Assembly (NCBI RefSeq): GCF_017068395.1
Contig: NZ_CP070619.1
Span: 620,001 to 684,000, forward strand
DNA from: Rhodococcus pseudokoreensis
Lineage (GTDB): Bacteria > Actinomycetota > Actinomycetes > Mycobacteriales > Mycobacteriaceae
Direction: 5' to 3'
DNA length: 64,000 nucleotides
The notes beneath the pieces are model-generated. The model searched no databases. It had not been told where the DNA came from and saw only the letters and a program-made list of their open reading frames with translations. Of the stretch, positions 8,196-17,782 are shown in pieces (the first letter of the stretch is position 1; each line of letters opens with the position of its first letter). Made by a program: the position numbers and the translations under genes.

Positions 8196-9416
8196 TCACT
8201 GGAAGAGCTTGATCGGGTTGACGATGTCGGCGGTCAGTGTGAGGAGCATGTATGCGCCGCCTATGACGATCACCACATAGGTGACGGGCAGGAGCTTCAT
8301 GTAGTCGACGGGTCCGCCGCGCGGAAGTCCGCGCCTGCTGCGGAACCAGTCCCGGACCCGCTCGTAGATTGTGACCGCCATGTGCCCGCCGTCGAGCGGC
8401 AGCAGCGGCAGCAGGTTGAACATTCCGAGGAAGAAGTTCAGGCTCGCGAGCAGCAGCACGAACGCTTCCCAGATGCCCTGTTCGGCGATCTGACCGCCGA
8501 TGACGCTGGCGCCGTACACCGAGATCGGGGTCTCCGGGTCGCGTTCGCCGCCGGTCACGGCGTGCCACAGGTCGACCGCCTTGCTCGGCATCTGCACCAT
8601 CCGCTCGGCGGTCATCGCGAACATGTCGCCGGTGAACTCGAACGACGCGGGAACCGCGGAAAGGGCCGAGTGCTCGACGACGCTCGGGGTCGCGCCGATG
8701 CCGATCGCACCGACTGTCGCCTCGTGCGGTTCGGTCTCGCCCTTCTCCTGGACCCAGCGCTGTACCTGCTGGACCGGGACGACGATCGTCTGCTCCTCGC
8801 CGTCCCGCTCGATCGTGAAGTCGACCGGACCGGACAGCGAGCGGGTCGCGGCGGCCACGTCGGCGAACGTCGCCGTGTCCTTGCCGTCGACCGCGGTGAT
8901 GACGTCGCCGGTCCTGATGCCCGCCTGCTCGGCGGGGCCCGGGCCGGTGCACTCGGACAGGGCGTAGTCGGGGCCGGGGCCCTGGGTCGGCGCCGCGCAT
9001 CCGACCGACCCGACGACCGCGTCGGTGGACCGGTTCAGATCGGGCAGCCCCCAGCCGACGGCGAGGACGTAGACCAGCACGAGGCCGAGGACGAAGTTCA
9101 TGCCGATGCCGCCGGACATCACCGCGAGGCGCTTCCAGGTCGGCTTCTTGTACATGGCCCGGTCTTCTTCGTCCGGTTCGAGTTCGTCCAGCGCCGTCAT
9201 CCCGGCGATGTCGCAGAACCCGCCGAGCGGGAGCGCCTTGAGCCCGTACTCGGTCTCACCGCGGCGGAAGGAGAAGATCTTGGGCCCGAAGCCGATGAAG
9301 TACCGGCGGACCTTCATGCCGGTGGCCTGCGCCACCCACATGTGCCCCGCTTCGTGAAGTGCGATCGACAACGCGATCCCGAGGGCGAAGAGAACAACGC
9401 CCACTGCGAACACCAT
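8196..9416 (-). CDS. rip1: Site-2 intramembrane zinc protease Rip1 (RseP-type)
   Basis: 406 residues. The zinc motif HEAGH (His21-Glu22, His25) is in the first membrane segment, a PDZ domain lies about residues 120-230 ('[19 protein letters not shown]'), and the third ligand is Asp342 in 'PLLPLDGGH'. About four membrane segments are seen, as expected for S2P group I. Rip1 cleaves anti-sigma factors within the membrane and controls envelope composition in mycobacteria (family knowledge). It sits 6 bases after dxr and before ispG. Start is the ATG at 9416. Confidence 0.94.
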   Translation of the reverse strand: MVFAVGVVLFALGIALSIALHEAGHMWVAQATGMKVRRYFIGFGPKIFSFRRGETEYGLKALPLGGFCDIAGMTALDELEPDEEDRAMYKKPTWKRLAVMSGGIGMNFVLGLVLVYVLAVGWGLPDLNRSTDAVVGSVGCAAPTQGPGPDYALSECTGPGPAEQAGIRTGDVITAVDGKDTATFADVAAATRSLSGPVDFTIERDGEEQTIVVPVQQVQRWVQEKGETEPHEATVGAIGIGATPSVVEHSALSAVPASFEFTGDMFAMTAERMVQMPSKAVDLWHAVTGGERDPETPISVYGASVIGGQIAEQGIWEAFVLLLASLNFFLGMFNLLPLLPLDGGHMAVTIYERVRDWFRSRRGLPRGGPVDYMKLLPVTYVVIVIGGAYMLLTLTADIVNPIKLFQ

Positions 9417-9422
9417 GCAGTT

Positions 9423-10580
9423 CTAGCCTTCCTGCTTCACGAGCTGGCGTGCTCGCTCACGTGCCCAGCCGTCGGCGGCCAGTACGTCTTCCACGGTAGC
9501 CGGTGGCGCCGACCACTCGTCCGCCTCGGACAGCACGGAGGCGACGGTGCGGACGATGCGCGGGAACCGGATGATCCCGTCCAAGAATGCCTGAGCCGCG
9601 ACCTCGTTCGCAGCGTTGTACACGGCGGTGAGGCATCCGCCACCCTTGCCTGCCTCGCGGGCGAGGTCGACGGCGGGGAAAACCTGCGAGTCGAGTGGCT
9701 CGAACTCCCAGGTGGACGCGGTGGTGAAATCGCAGGCCGCGGCGGCGCCCGCGACCCGGTGCGGCCAGCCGAGGGCCAGCGCGATCGGGAGCTTCATGTC
9801 GGGTGGGCTGGCCTGCGCGAGCGTCGAGCCGTCGGTGAACGTGACCATCGAGTGCACAATGGACTGCGGGTGCACGGTGACGTCGATCCGGTCGTAGCCG
9901 ACGCCGAACAGCAGGTGGGTCTCGATCAGTTCGAGCCCCTTGTTGACGAGAGTCGCCGAGTTCAGCGTGTTCATCGGCCCCATCGACCACGTGGGGTGGG
10001 CGCCGGCCTGCTCGGGTGTCACCGATTCCAGCCGCTCGGCCGTCCAACCGCGGAACGGCCCGCCCGAGGCGGTGAGGACCAGGCGGTCCACCTCGCCGGC
10101 GCTGCCGCCGCGCAGGCACTGGGCCAGCGCCGAGTGCTCGGAGTCGACCGGCACGATCTGCCCCGGCGCCGCGGCCGCCGTCACGAGTGGCCCACCTGCG
10201 ACGAGCGACTCCTTGTTGGCCAGCGCGAGCCGCGCACCGGACTCGAGCGCGGCCAGGGTGGGCTCCAGGCCCAGCGAACCGACCAGTGCATTGAGGACGA
10301 CGTCCGCTTGCGTGGTCCTCACGAGTTCGGTGACGGCGTCCGGTCCGCTCAGTACCCCGGGCCGGTCCAGCGCGGCGGCCGCGCTCGGATCCGCGACTGC
10401 GACGGACGACACACCCGTCTCACGAATCTGCCGGGCCAACAGTTCGACGTTTCCACCGCCGGCCGCGAGCCCCACCACCGTGAACTTGTCCGGGTTGGCG
10501 GCCACCACCTCCAACGCCTGGGTGCCGATCGAACCTGTGCTGCCGAGCAGCAGGACACGGGTGGGCCTGTTTTCATCCAC
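9423..10580 (-). CDS. dxr: 1-deoxy-D-xylulose 5-phosphate reductoisomerase
   Basis: 385 residues. It makes 2-C-methyl-D-erythritol 4-phosphate with NADPH, the committed MEP step. The nucleotide loop '[17 protein letters not shown]' starts at residue 10. The metal and substrate region '[14 protein letters not shown]' and the flexible lid '[10 protein letters not shown]' are intact. A GTG at 10580 is chosen because the homology starts directly after it and AGGAAC lies upstream. The longer frame to 11186 would overlap DUF2631 and rlmN and is a reading-frame extension. It heads the dxr-rip1-ispG operon. Confidence 0.95.
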   Translation of the reverse strand: MDENRPTRVLLLGSTGSIGTQALEVVAANPDKFTVVGLAAGGGNVELLARQIRETGVSSVAVADPSAAAALDRPGVLSGPDAVTELVRTTQADVVLNALVGSLGLEPTLAALESGARLALANKESLVAGGPLVTAAAAPGQIVPVDSEHSALAQCLRGGSAGEVDRLVLTASGGPFRGWTAERLESVTPEQAGAHPTWSMGPMNTLNSATLVNKGLELIETHLLFGVGYDRIDVTVHPQSIVHSMVTFTDGSTLAQASPPDMKLPIALALGWPHRVAGAAAACDFTTASTWEFEPLDSQVFPAVDLAREAGKGGGCLTAVYNAANEVAAQAFLDGIIRFPRIVRTVASVLSEADEWSAPPATVEDVLAADGWARERARQLVKQEG

Positions 10581-10632
10581 CCGTCCATTGTTCCTGATGA
10601 AATGCGGACCGCCCGCCACGGATGGCCCCACT

Positions 10633-10655
10633 ACATACGACGGACGGTCGTATGT
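10633..10655. promoter_or_regulatory. Perfect 9-5-9 inverted repeat in the dxr / DUF2631 divergent region
   Basis: ACATACGAC (10633-10641) is repeated inverted as GTCGTATGT (10647-10655) around a 5-base spacer. It lies 53 bp upstream of the dxr start and 46 bp upstream of the DUF2631 start, so it could be an operator shared by both promoters. The regulator is unknown; the symmetry and length fit a TetR- or GntR-type dimer site, which is inference. Confidence 0.45.
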
Positions 10656-10700
10656 CACGATATGTCGAGTAGCGCAACCGAATCTGCAGGAGGATCGATC

Positions 10701-10970
10701 GTGGCCGGAACCCAGTTGGAGCCCTCGTCCAGCGACCCCATCGTGGCCGCACACATCGACACCGCGGAGGTCCCGTCGGCCGCATGGGGATGGAGCGGTG
10801 AGGCGCCGAAGACGTTCCGGTTCTTCGGATGGTTCTTCGCCGTGTTCCTGCTGCTCATGATCATCGGCAACCACAGGGGTTTCGTCGAGGACCTGTGGCT
10901 GATCGGCTGCGCAGCCGTGATGTTCTTCATCCTCATTCGCGACATCGTCCTGCGGCGCAAGCCCCGGTAA
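10701..10970 (+). CDS. Small membrane protein, DUF2631 (Rv2876-like)
   Basis: 89 residues. Start is GTG at 10701, preceded by GCAGGAGGATC, a very strong ribosome site. An N-terminal soluble stretch with '[20 protein letters not shown]' leads into two adjacent membrane segments ('[14 protein letters not shown]' and '[18 protein letters not shown]') and a short basic tail (LRRKPR). This fits the actinobacterial DUF2631 family of small inner-membrane proteins, whose role is not known. It is the only rightward gene between dxr and rlmN and ends in a strong terminator. Confidence 0.82.
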   Translation: MAGTQLEPSSSDPIVAAHIDTAEVPSAAWGWSGEAPKTFRFFGWFFAVFLLLMIIGNHRGFVEDLWLIGCAAVMFFILIRDIVLRRKPR

Positions 10971-10983
10971 CACCGAACCACGA

Positions 10984-11026
10984 ACGAAACCCCTCGTCCC
11001 GATCACTCGGGGACGAGGGGTTTCGT
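10984..11026. terminator. Bidirectional hairpin terminator between DUF2631 and rlmN
   Basis: Perfect 17-bp stem (10984-11000 with 11010-11026) and a 9-base loop, with a GTTTCGT run at the right end and the A-rich complement at the left. It lies 14 bp after the DUF2631 stop and 25 bp after the rlmN stop on the other strand, so it can serve both convergent genes. Confidence 0.9.
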
Positions 11027-11050
11027 CGTATCGGCCTGCGCGGCGGACGA

Positions 11051-12160
11051 TCAGTTCTCGGCGGCGAGCTGCCCGCAGGCGGCGGCGATCTCCTGGCCAC
11101 GGGTGTCCCGCACCGTGCAGGACACCCCCTGCGCCAGCACGCGCCGGACGAATTCCTTCTCCACCGGCTTCGGGCTCGCGTCCCACTCACTGCCCGGTGT
11201 GGGGTTCAGCGGGATCAGATTCACGTGCACCAGCGGTCCGAGCGCCTTGCGCAGCTTCTTGCCCAGCAGGTCGGCGCGCCACGGCTGATCGTTCACGTCC
11301 CGGATCAGCGCGTACTCGATGGAGACCCGGCGACCGGACTTGTCCGCGTAGTAGCGGGCGGCGTCGAGGACCTCCGCCACCGACCAGCGGTTGTTGACGG
11401 GGACCAGGGTGTCGCGCAGTTCGTCGTCCGGGGTGTGCAGGGACACGGCCAGCGTCACGCTGAGGTCCTCGTCCGCGAGCTTGCGGATGGCGGGCGCCAA
11501 TCCCACCGTCGACACCGTCACGGAGCGTTGCGACAACCCGAGGCCGTCGGGGGCGGGCGAGGTGATGCGGCGGACGGCGGCGACCACGCGCTTGTAGTTG
11601 GCGAGCGGCTCCCCCATCCCCATGAACACGACGTTCGACAACCGGCCCGGGCCGCCGTGGACGTCACCGTCGCGCAGGGCGGCCGCGGCGGCACGCACCT
11701 GGTCGACGATCTCGGCGGTCGACAGGTTGCGCTGCAGCCCGCCCTGCCCGGTCGCGCAGAACGGGCACGCCATCCCGCACCCGGCCTGGCTGGAGATACA
11801 CAGCGTCGCGCGGTCGGGGTAGCGCATGAGGACGCTCTCGAGCAGCGTCCCGTCGTTCGCCTTCCAGAGCGTCTTGCGGGTGTCGCCGCCGTCGCAGGCC
11901 AGGTGCTTGACGGCGGTGAGCAGCGTCGGGAACAGCGCCGCGCCCACCTGCTCGCGCACGGCGGCGGGAAGGTCGGTCATCTTCTCCGGATCCGCCTCGA
12001 GCCGCGCGTAGTACTGACGGGCCAGCTGGTCGGCCCGGAACCCGGGCAGACCCAGCTCCTTGACGGCCTCCCGCCGCTCGGTGGAGTCGAGGTCCGCGAG
12101 ATGCTTGGGGGGCATCCCACGCCGGGGCGCGGTGAAAACGAGGGGAAGCGAGACAGCCAT
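11051..12160 (-). CDS. rlmN: Dual-specificity rRNA/tRNA adenine-C2 methyltransferase RlmN
   Basis: 369 residues. It is a radical-SAM enzyme methylating A2503 of 23S rRNA and A37 of some tRNAs. The cluster motif C-x3-C-x2-C is Cys128, Cys132, Cys135 ('CGMACPFC'), followed by '[16 protein letters not shown]', the SAM-binding signature. The C-terminal '[21 protein letters not shown]' carries the methyl-carrier cysteine. The ATG at 12160 is chosen because GGAGAAACT precedes it; the longer frame to 12370 covers the divergent LapA promoter. Confidence 0.95.
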   Translation of the reverse strand: MAVSLPLVFTAPRRGMPPKHLADLDSTERREAVKELGLPGFRADQLARQYYARLEADPEKMTDLPAAVREQVGAALFPTLLTAVKHLACDGGDTRKTLWKANDGTLLESVLMRYPDRATLCISSQAGCGMACPFCATGQGGLQRNLSTAEIVDQVRAAAAALRDGDVHGGPGRLSNVVFMGMGEPLANYKRVVAAVRRITSPAPDGLGLSQRSVTVSTVGLAPAIRKLADEDLSVTLAVSLHTPDDELRDTLVPVNNRWSVAEVLDAARYYADKSGRRVSIEYALIRDVNDQPWRADLLGKKLRKALGPLVHVNLIPLNPTPGSEWDASPKPVEKEFVRRVLAQGVSCTVRDTRGQEIAAACGQLAAEN

Positions 12161-12274
12161 AGTTTCTCCATTGTCCCATTGATTCGGGGGTCGTTGTCGT
12201 GCGGATGCCTGATCGACGTTGTTTCGCCGCCCGATGCGCATGCGGAACCCGCCCAGGTGGGTGAAGATCAACTC

Positions 12275-12688
12275 ATGTCGACAACACCGGACGACCCTTC
12301 GAACTTCCCACCGGACGTCCCGGCCGGTCGTGGTCCCGGCACCGAACCGGTGCCCACCGACCCGGCGCACCCCGACACGACGCCGTCAGGCACCGAGCAT
12401 CCCGACGTCGCCCGCCGCAAGGGGATCAAGCACACCCGGGTGGGTGCCACCTGGACCGGTCTGGTGATCGGAATCGTCGTTCTGGTACTGCTTCTCGTGT
12501 TCATACTGCAGAACCTCGACAGCGTGACTCTCGAACTGTTCGCCTGGGAATTCACGCTCCCGCTGGGCGTCACCCTGCTGTTCGCGGCAATCGCAGGCGC
12601 AGTGATCATGGCCCTCGCGGGCGGTGTCCGCATCATCCAGATCCGGCGGGCTGCGAACCGGCAGCGGCGTCTGAACAGTAATTTCTAA
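12275..12688 (+). CDS. LapA-domain (DUF1049-type) inner membrane protein
   Basis: 137 residues. The first ~65 residues are Pro/Thr/Asp-rich and likely disordered in the cytoplasm. Two membrane segments follow (about 70-90 and 104-124), with the motif '[20 protein letters not shown]' between them, diagnostic of the LapA domain. The tail is basic ('[16 protein letters not shown]'). LapA proteins in E. coli act in envelope assembly; the actinobacterial role is unknown. Divergent from rlmN; the 114-bp gap holds the promoters of both. Confidence 0.8.
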   Translation: MSTTPDDPSNFPPDVPAGRGPGTEPVPTDPAHPDTTPSGTEHPDVARRKGIKHTRVGATWTGLVIGIVVLVLLLVFILQNLDSVTLELFAWEFTLPLGVTLLFAAIAGAVIMALAGGVRIIQIRRAANRQRRLNSNF

Positions 12689-12783
12689 CTGAACAATAGT
12701 TACGCAAGTGGATTGCGCCGACCCCCTGCGAGCAGAATTACTGTCGTGGATATCACCGGAACGGCACAACTGTGAAGGCCGAC

Positions 12784-13623
12784 ATGGAGACGACTGTGGC
12801 ACCGCGTATCGCAGCTGAACAAGCACGATCCTGGCTGCTGGTTCCCGCCGGCAAACCCGAGGGGTTCGAGGCGGCCCACACCAGCGCCGCCGACGCGGTG
12901 ATCCTCGACCTCGAGGACGCCGTCACGCCCGATCGCAAACCCCAGGCCCGGGCCGACGTGGTCGCCTGGCTCGGCGAGAGCCGCCGCGCGTGGGTGCGGA
13001 TCAACGACGCCACCACCCCATACTGGGCGGACGACCTGGCAGCCCTGCACGGCGTGCCCGGACTCGAAGGCGTCATGCTCGCGAAGACCGAGAGCGGAAT
13101 GCAGGTCGACGCCACCGCCGAGCGACTCCCCGAGGGCACGAAGGTGCTCGCCCTCGTCGAATCCGCGATGGGACTCGAGGCCGCACCCGAGATCGCCCGG
13201 ACCGAGGCCACCTTCCGGCTGGCGTTCGGCAGCGGCGACTTCCGTCGCGACACCGGCATGGACGACTCGCCGCTGGCGATGGCGTACCCCCGCTCCCGGC
13301 TGACGGTCGCCAGCCGGGCCGCCCGGATCGCACCGCCGATCGACGGCCCCACCCTCGGCACCGACGTCGACGCCTTGATCCGCGCGTCGGCGCTCACCCT
13401 GTCGATGGGCATGACCGGAAAACTGTGCATGACCATCGCGCAGACGGCGCCGGTCAACGACGCGCTGAGCCCGTCCCCGGCGGAGGCGGAATGGGCGCGG
13501 GACGTGATCGCGGACCTCGGCGAGGACGGTTCCCGGGTGCGGGACGGCAGCGACCTCCCCAAGCTGGCCAAGGCCAAGAAGATCAACGCGCTCGCGAAGC
13601 TCTTCCACATCGCATCGCGGTAA
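12784..13623 (+). CDS. HpcH/HpaI aldolase, CitE-like CoA-ester lyase
   Basis: About 279 residues in the citrate-lyase beta-chain fold. 'RSWLLVPAGKPEGFEAAHT' is the first strand, 'DAVILDLEDAV' and 'LALVESAMGLE' carry acidic metal ligands (E and D of the Mg site), 'WVRIND' holds the substrate Arg, and 'AFGSGDFRRDTG' holds the Asp ligand. Start is uncertain: GTG 12772, ATG 12784 or GTG 12796, the last having GGAG six bases upstream. CitA/CitF subunits are not nearby, so it is a stand-alone enzyme acting on an acyl- or hydroxyacyl-CoA ester, not citrate lyase itself. Confidence 0.82.
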   Translation: METTVAPRIAAEQARSWLLVPAGKPEGFEAAHTSAADAVILDLEDAVTPDRKPQARADVVAWLGESRRAWVRINDATTPYWADDLAALHGVPGLEGVMLAKTESGMQVDATAERLPEGTKVLALVESAMGLEAAPEIARTEATFRLAFGSGDFRRDTGMDDSPLAMAYPRSRLTVASRAARIAPPIDGPTLGTDVDALIRASALTLSMGMTGKLCMTIAQTAPVNDALSPSPAEAEWARDVIADLGEDGSRVRDGSDLPKLAKAKKINALAKLFHIASR

Positions 13624-13632
13624 CGACACCGG

Positions 13633-14334
13633 TCAGAGCAATTCCAGCCCGGCGGGCTTTCGGCGAACGTGCACGCGGTAGCGCACGTCGAGAGCCACGC
13701 CGGGTGTCTGCGCGAATGCCGTGGACGCCGTCTTCTTCGTGAACTCGATGCCGAGGACCGCGCGCAGCGCTTCCCGGTTCGGGAAGCGCCATCGTGTCTC
13801 GACTCGGGCCAGGTCGAACCCCTGCGCCGCGAAGAAGGCCTCCACGGCCGCCGGTTGGTACTGCGGCAGGTCGGTGCGCATCCACTCTCCGTAGGGATGC
13901 GCCGTCGCGTCGAGATCGACCACGACCAGTGCGCCGCCCGGGCGCAGCACCCGCATCGCCTCGCGGATTCCGCGGCCGCAACCCGGGCCGAAGAAGTACG
14001 CGGTCCGCGCGTGCACGACGTCGACGGTCGCGTCGTCCAGGGGGATGCCCTCCGCCGAGCCGGCGAGCACGCGGACATTCGCCAGGTGCCCCACGCGGGC
14101 GCGGGCGCGTTCCAGAAGCGGCGGATGCGGTTCGATGCCGTAGACCGTCGCCGCGGACTCGGCGAAGACCGGGAGATGGAAACCGGTGCCGCAGCCCACG
14201 TCGGCGACGATGCCGCCCGTCCAGTCCACGGCCCCGCGCAAGTGCCGGAAGATTGCCCCGTCCACGTCCTGGGCACGATTCTCCACCTCGTACCACTCCG
14301 GCCAGTGCCAGATGTTCGGGCTGGGAATGGTCAC
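13633..14334 (-). CDS. Class I SAM-dependent methyltransferase (UbiE/COQ5-like fold)
   Basis: 233 residues. The SAM-binding loop 'GIVADVGCGTGFHLPVF' is textbook motif I; 'VYGIEPHPPLLERA' has the acidic ribose residue of motif II; 'VDVVHARTAYFFGPG' and 'VLRPGGALVVVDLD' are motifs III and IV. The substrate is unknown. GTG start at 14334, 10 bases after the cdsA stop on the same strand, so it is the last gene of the pyrH-frr-cdsA unit. It converges with the CitE-like gene with a 9-bp gap. Confidence 0.86.
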   Translation of the reverse strand: MTIPSPNIWHWPEWYEVENRAQDVDGAIFRHLRGAVDWTGGIVADVGCGTGFHLPVFAESAATVYGIEPHPPLLERARARVGHLANVRVLAGSAEGIPLDDATVDVVHARTAYFFGPGCGRGIREAMRVLRPGGALVVVDLDATAHPYGEWMRTDLPQYQPAAVEAFFAAQGFDLARVETRWRFPNREALRAVLGIEFTKKTASTAFAQTPGVALDVRYRVHVRRKPAGLELL

Positions 14335-14344
14335 GGCAGGGCGG

Positions 14345-15271
14345 TCACACGAGGACCGTGAGCACCAGCCACGTCACGAACGCCGACGGCAGCAGGGAAT
14401 CGAGACGGTCCATGATCCCGCCGTGCCCGGGAAGCAGCGTGCCCATGTCCTTGATGCGCAGCTCGCGCTTGACCTGAGATTCGATGAGATCGCCGAGCGT
14501 GGCGGTGACCACCAGCACGACGCCGAGGAGCACACCGATCATCGAATTCTCGTCGAGGATCAGTGTGACCGTCAGCAGGCTTCCGATCACGCAGAACAGC
14601 AGCGACCCGAAGAACCCTTCCCACGACTTCTTGGGGCTGATCGCCGGCACCATCGGATGCTTGCCGAACAGCACACCCGCCGCATAACCGCCCACGTCGG
14701 AGCAGACCACGCCGATCATCAGGCACAACACCCGCCCGGCACCGTCGTCCTGCAGCACCATCAGCACGGCGAACGACGCCAGCAACGGGATCCAGGACGC
14801 GACGAACACGGTGATCGCCGTGTCCCGGAGGAAGTTCTGCGGCGTCGCCTTCAACCCGTGGTCGAACAGGCGCCAGACCATGCAGACCAGCACCGTGCCC
14901 GCGAAGGCGCTGAGCACGCCGACCGGACCGAACGGCCACCCGAGCCACAGGATCGCCTGGCCCCCGGCGATCAGCGGGATCCGGGGGGCGCTGATACCGG
15001 CCTCCCGGAGCCGCTTCGTGACCTCCCACGTGGCGACGGCCATCGCGACCGCGACGACCCCGATCCACACCAGGGGCACGTAGACGAGGATCAGGATGAG
15101 CGCGACGCCGAGTCCGACGCCGACGCCGATCGCCGCGGGGAGGTTACGCCCGGCCTTGGATTTCGCGGCCGTGGCCGCCTCCGGCGCGGGCTTTCCCTCG
15201 GAGACCGGTCCCGAGGGGTCGCCCTCGGAGATGGGTCCCCCTGGGGTCCCGTGTTCTGCTGGCACGGTCAC
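14345..15271 (-). CDS. cdsA: Phosphatidate cytidylyltransferase (CDP-diglyceride synthase)
   Basis: 308 residues with about eight membrane segments after a ~45-residue Pro/Gly/Glu-rich cytosolic N-terminus. It makes CDP-diacylglycerol for all phospholipids, including PI and cardiolipin. The family signature is seen in 'SPKKSWEGFFGSLL' and 'RIKDMGTLLPGHGGIMDRLD', where the Asp residues bind the two metals. GTG start at 15271. It lies 28 bp after frr in the pyrH-frr-cdsA-methyltransferase unit, the same order as in mycobacteria. Confidence 0.95.
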   Translation of the reverse strand: MTVPAEHGTPGGPISEGDPSGPVSEGKPAPEAATAAKSKAGRNLPAAIGVGVGLGVALILILVYVPLVWIGVVAVAMAVATWEVTKRLREAGISAPRIPLIAGGQAILWLGWPFGPVGVLSAFAGTVLVCMVWRLFDHGLKATPQNFLRDTAITVFVASWIPLLASFAVLMVLQDDGAGRVLCLMIGVVCSDVGGYAAGVLFGKHPMVPAISPKKSWEGFFGSLLFCVIGSLLTVTLILDENSMIGVLLGVVLVVTATLGDLIESQVKRELRIKDMGTLLPGHGGIMDRLDSLLPSAFVTWLVLTVLV

Positions 15272-15299
15272 TGTCCCCGATCCACTCCTCGTCTCGTGA

Positions 15300-15857
15300 C
15301 TAAACTTCCAGTAACTCGGCTTCCTTGTGCTTCACCAGTTCGTCGACCTGCGCGACGTACCGGGCGGTCGTCTTGTCGAGTTCCTTCTCGGCCCGCCCGA
15401 CCTCGTCCTCGCCGGCCTCGCCGTCCTTCTGGATCCGGGACAGCTCGTCCATCGCCTTGCGGCGCACGTTGCGCACGGACACCTTCGCGTCCTCGCCCTT
15501 CGACTTCGCCTGCTTCACCAGTTCGCGGCGGCGTTCCTCGGTGAGCTGGGGAACGGAGATGCGGATCAGGTTTCCGTCGTTGGACGGGTTCACGCCCAGG
15601 TCGGAGTTCCGGATCGCCGTCTCGATGGCGTTCAGCTGCGAGGCCTCGTACGGCTTGACGACGACGAGTCGCGCTTCCGGCACGTTGATGCTGGCGAGCT
15701 GCGTGATCGGGGTGAACGCGCCGTAGTAGTCGATTCCGATGCGGTTGAACATGCCAGGATTCGCGCGGCCCGTGCGGATCGACCCGAGATCGTCCTTGGC
15801 CACCGTGACAGCCTTCTCCATCTTCTCCTCGGCTTCGAAGAGAGCTTCATCAATCAC
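15300..15857 (-). CDS. frr: Ribosome recycling factor
   Basis: 185 residues, exactly the usual length. It splits post-termination ribosomes with EF-G. The three-helix bundle and hinge are intact, with the diagnostic '[20 protein letters not shown]' and '[20 protein letters not shown]'. GTG start at 15857 after GGAGGAACAGCC. It follows pyrH by 81 bp. Confidence 0.97.
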
Positions 15858-15938
15858 GGCTGTTCCTCCATGTCGTTCTGCATCGATTCGTCACTGCCTC
15901 TGTTTCGAGAAATCCCTGTGTCGAGCGTGGCACGCGCG

Positions 15939-16667
15939 TCATGACTTGACGAGCGTTCCGATCTTCTCACCGGACACCGCCCGAGCGATATTCCCCTCGG
16001 TCAGCAGATTGAACACCATGATCGGCATCTGGTTGTCCATACACAGGCTGAACGCCGTCGCGTCGGCCACCTTCAGCTCCTGCTCGATGACCTCACGGTG
16101 CGTGATCTGCGTGTACATCGTCGCGTTCGGGTCGAGGTTCGGGTCCGCGGTGAACACACCGTCGACGGCCTTGGCCATCAGCACCACCTCGGCACCGATC
16201 TCGAGGGCCCGCTGCGCCGCGGTCGTGTCGGTGGAGAAGTACGGCATGCCCATGCCGGCGCCGAAGATCACGACGCGCCCCTTCTCGAGGTGACGCTGGG
16301 CGCGCAGCGGAATGTACGGTTCCGCCACCTGACCCATGGTGATCGCCGTCTGCACGCGGCTGTCGATGCCCTCTTTCTCCAGGAAGTCCTGCAGAGCAAG
16401 GCAATTCATGACCGTGCCGAGCATGCCCATGTAGTCGGAACGCGCGCGGTCCAAACCTCGCTGCTGCAGTTCCGCACCACGGAAGAAGTTGCCGCCGCCG
16501 ATGACCACCGCCACCTGCACCCCGGATCGCACGACCTCCGCGATCTGCTCCGCGACCTTGGTCACCACGTCGGGGTCGAGACCGACCTTGCCACCACCGA
16601 ACATTTCTCCGCCGAGTTTGAGAAGGACTCGATGGAATCCCGGACGTTCGTTGGCTGGTTCGGACAT
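15939..16667 (-). CDS. pyrH: Uridylate kinase (UMP kinase)
   Basis: 242 residues. It phosphorylates UMP to UDP and belongs to the amino-acid kinase fold, not the NMP-kinase fold. '[13 protein letters not shown]' is the phosphate loop, and '[20 protein letters not shown]' and '[13 protein letters not shown]' are conserved nucleotide-site segments. The ATG at 16667 is chosen because it follows GAGGAGAGCA; the GTG at 16685 lies within that ribosome site. It is the first gene of the pyrH-frr-cdsA unit; a hairpin separates it from tsf upstream. Confidence 0.96.
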   Translation of the reverse strand: MSEPANERPGFHRVLLKLGGEMFGGGKVGLDPDVVTKVAEQIAEVVRSGVQVAVVIGGGNFFRGAELQQRGLDRARSDYMGMLGTVMNCLALQDFLEKEGIDSRVQTAITMGQVAEPYIPLRAQRHLEKGRVVIFGAGMGMPYFSTDTTAAQRALEIGAEVVLMAKAVDGVFTADPNLDPNATMYTQITHREVIEQELKVADATAFSLCMDNQMPIMVFNLLTEGNIARAVSGEKIGTLVKS

Positions 16668-16790
16668 TGCTCTCCTCAGTTCCACAGCACTCGTCGATTT
16701 CGACAGCGGCCGAGCGCACCCATGCGGCTACCCGGCCCATTCAGACGGCCATCCTCATCCTGCCTCATCAGGACGGTGGCGGTATACGTA

Positions 16791-16826
16791 GGCCCCGCCG
16801 GGCGAGCGCACTCGTCCGACGGGGCC
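16791..16826 (-). terminator. Hairpin downstream of tsf
   Basis: A 16-bp stem (16791-16806 with 16811-16826) with two non-Watson-Crick positions and a 4-base loop lies 20 bp past the tsf stop. There is no U-run, as is common for actinobacterial terminators. It separates rpsB-tsf from pyrH-frr-cdsA. Confidence 0.7.
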
Positions 16827-16845
16827 ATACGACTCACACGACTTC

Positions 16846-17670
16846 CTACGAAGCACCGACCTCGAAGCGGACGAAGCGCTTGATGGTCACGCCGGCCTCG
16901 TCGAGGATCGCCTTGACGGACTTCTTGGAGTCCTGCACCGAGGACTGCTCGGTCAGCACGACGTCCTTGAAGTAGCCGTTGACGCGGCCTTCGATGATCT
17001 TCGGCAGAGCCTGCTCCGGCTTGCCCTCGGCGCGTGCGGTCTCCTCGGCGATGTGACGCTCGTTGGCGACGATGTCCTCGGGGACCTCGTCGCGCGTGAC
17101 GTACTTGGCCTTGAGTGCCGCGACCTGCATGGCGGCGCCGCGAGCGGCCTCCGCAGCAGCGTCGCCCTCACCGGTGTACTCGACGAGGACGCCGACGGCG
17201 GGCGGCAGGTCGGCGCTGCGCTTGTGCAGGTAGACCGCGACCGGCCCGTCGAAGGAGGCGATCTTGCTCAGAACGAGCTTCTCGCCGATCTTCGCGGACT
17301 GCTCCTGGATGACGGTGTCGACCGTCTTGCCGTCGAGCTCGAGCGCCTTGAGGGCGTCGACGTCGGCGGGCTTCGCTGCTGCGGCGACCGTGACGATCGA
17401 CTCGGCGAGCTTCAGGAAGTCCTCGTTCTTCGCGACGAAGTCCGTCTCGCAGTCGAGCTCGAGCAGGACGCCGTCCTTGGAAACGACCAGGCCCTCGGCC
17501 GTGGTGCGCTCGGCACGCTTGCCCACGTCCTTGGCGCCCTTGATGCGCAGCTGCTCGACAGCCTTGTCGAAGTCACCCTCGGCCTCAGCGAGAGCGTTCT
17601 TGCAGGCCATCATTCCGGAGCCGGTGAGCTCGCGGAGCCGCTTGACGTCAGCGGCGGTGTAGTTCGCCAT
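16846..17670 (-). CDS. tsf: Elongation factor Ts
   Basis: 274 residues. It is the guanine-nucleotide exchange factor for EF-Tu. The UBA-like N-terminus '[18 protein letters not shown]' is complete, followed by the TDFV motif in '[14 protein letters not shown]', the contact region for EF-Tu. ATG start at 17670. It follows rpsB by 112 bp with a strong hairpin in the gap. Confidence 0.97.
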   Translation of the reverse strand: MANYTAADVKRLRELTGSGMMACKNALAEAEGDFDKAVEQLRIKGAKDVGKRAERTTAEGLVVSKDGVLLELDCETDFVAKNEDFLKLAESIVTVAAAAKPADVDALKALELDGKTVDTVIQEQSAKIGEKLVLSKIASFDGPVAVYLHKRSADLPPAVGVLVEYTGEGDAAAEAARGAAMQVAALKAKYVTRDEVPEDIVANERHIAEETARAEGKPEQALPKIIEGRVNGYFKDVVLTEQSSVQDSKKSVKAILDEAGVTIKRFVRFEVGAS

Positions 17671-17735
17671 GGTGAGCGAGCCTCCTCATATGTCTGTTGG
17701 GACGTAAGTCAGGGTAGTACTCGGGGCAGACCGTG

Positions 17736-17774
17736 AAACGGCCCTGACCAAAGATCTCTTGGTCAGGGCCGTTT
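17736..17774 (-). terminator. Strong hairpin between rpsB and tsf
   Basis: A perfect 16-bp stem (17736-17751 with 17759-17774) and 7-base loop, 8 bp after the rpsB stop. In the transcript a short GUUUC follows. It probably works as a terminator or attenuator that lets only part of the rpsB message continue into tsf. Confidence 0.8.
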
Positions 17775-17782
17775 GCATCGGA

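Noticed and set aside
8155..9000. Extension of the ispG frame upstream to 9000
   Set aside because: It crosses the rip1 coding region in another frame; ispG homology starts at the GTG at 8154.
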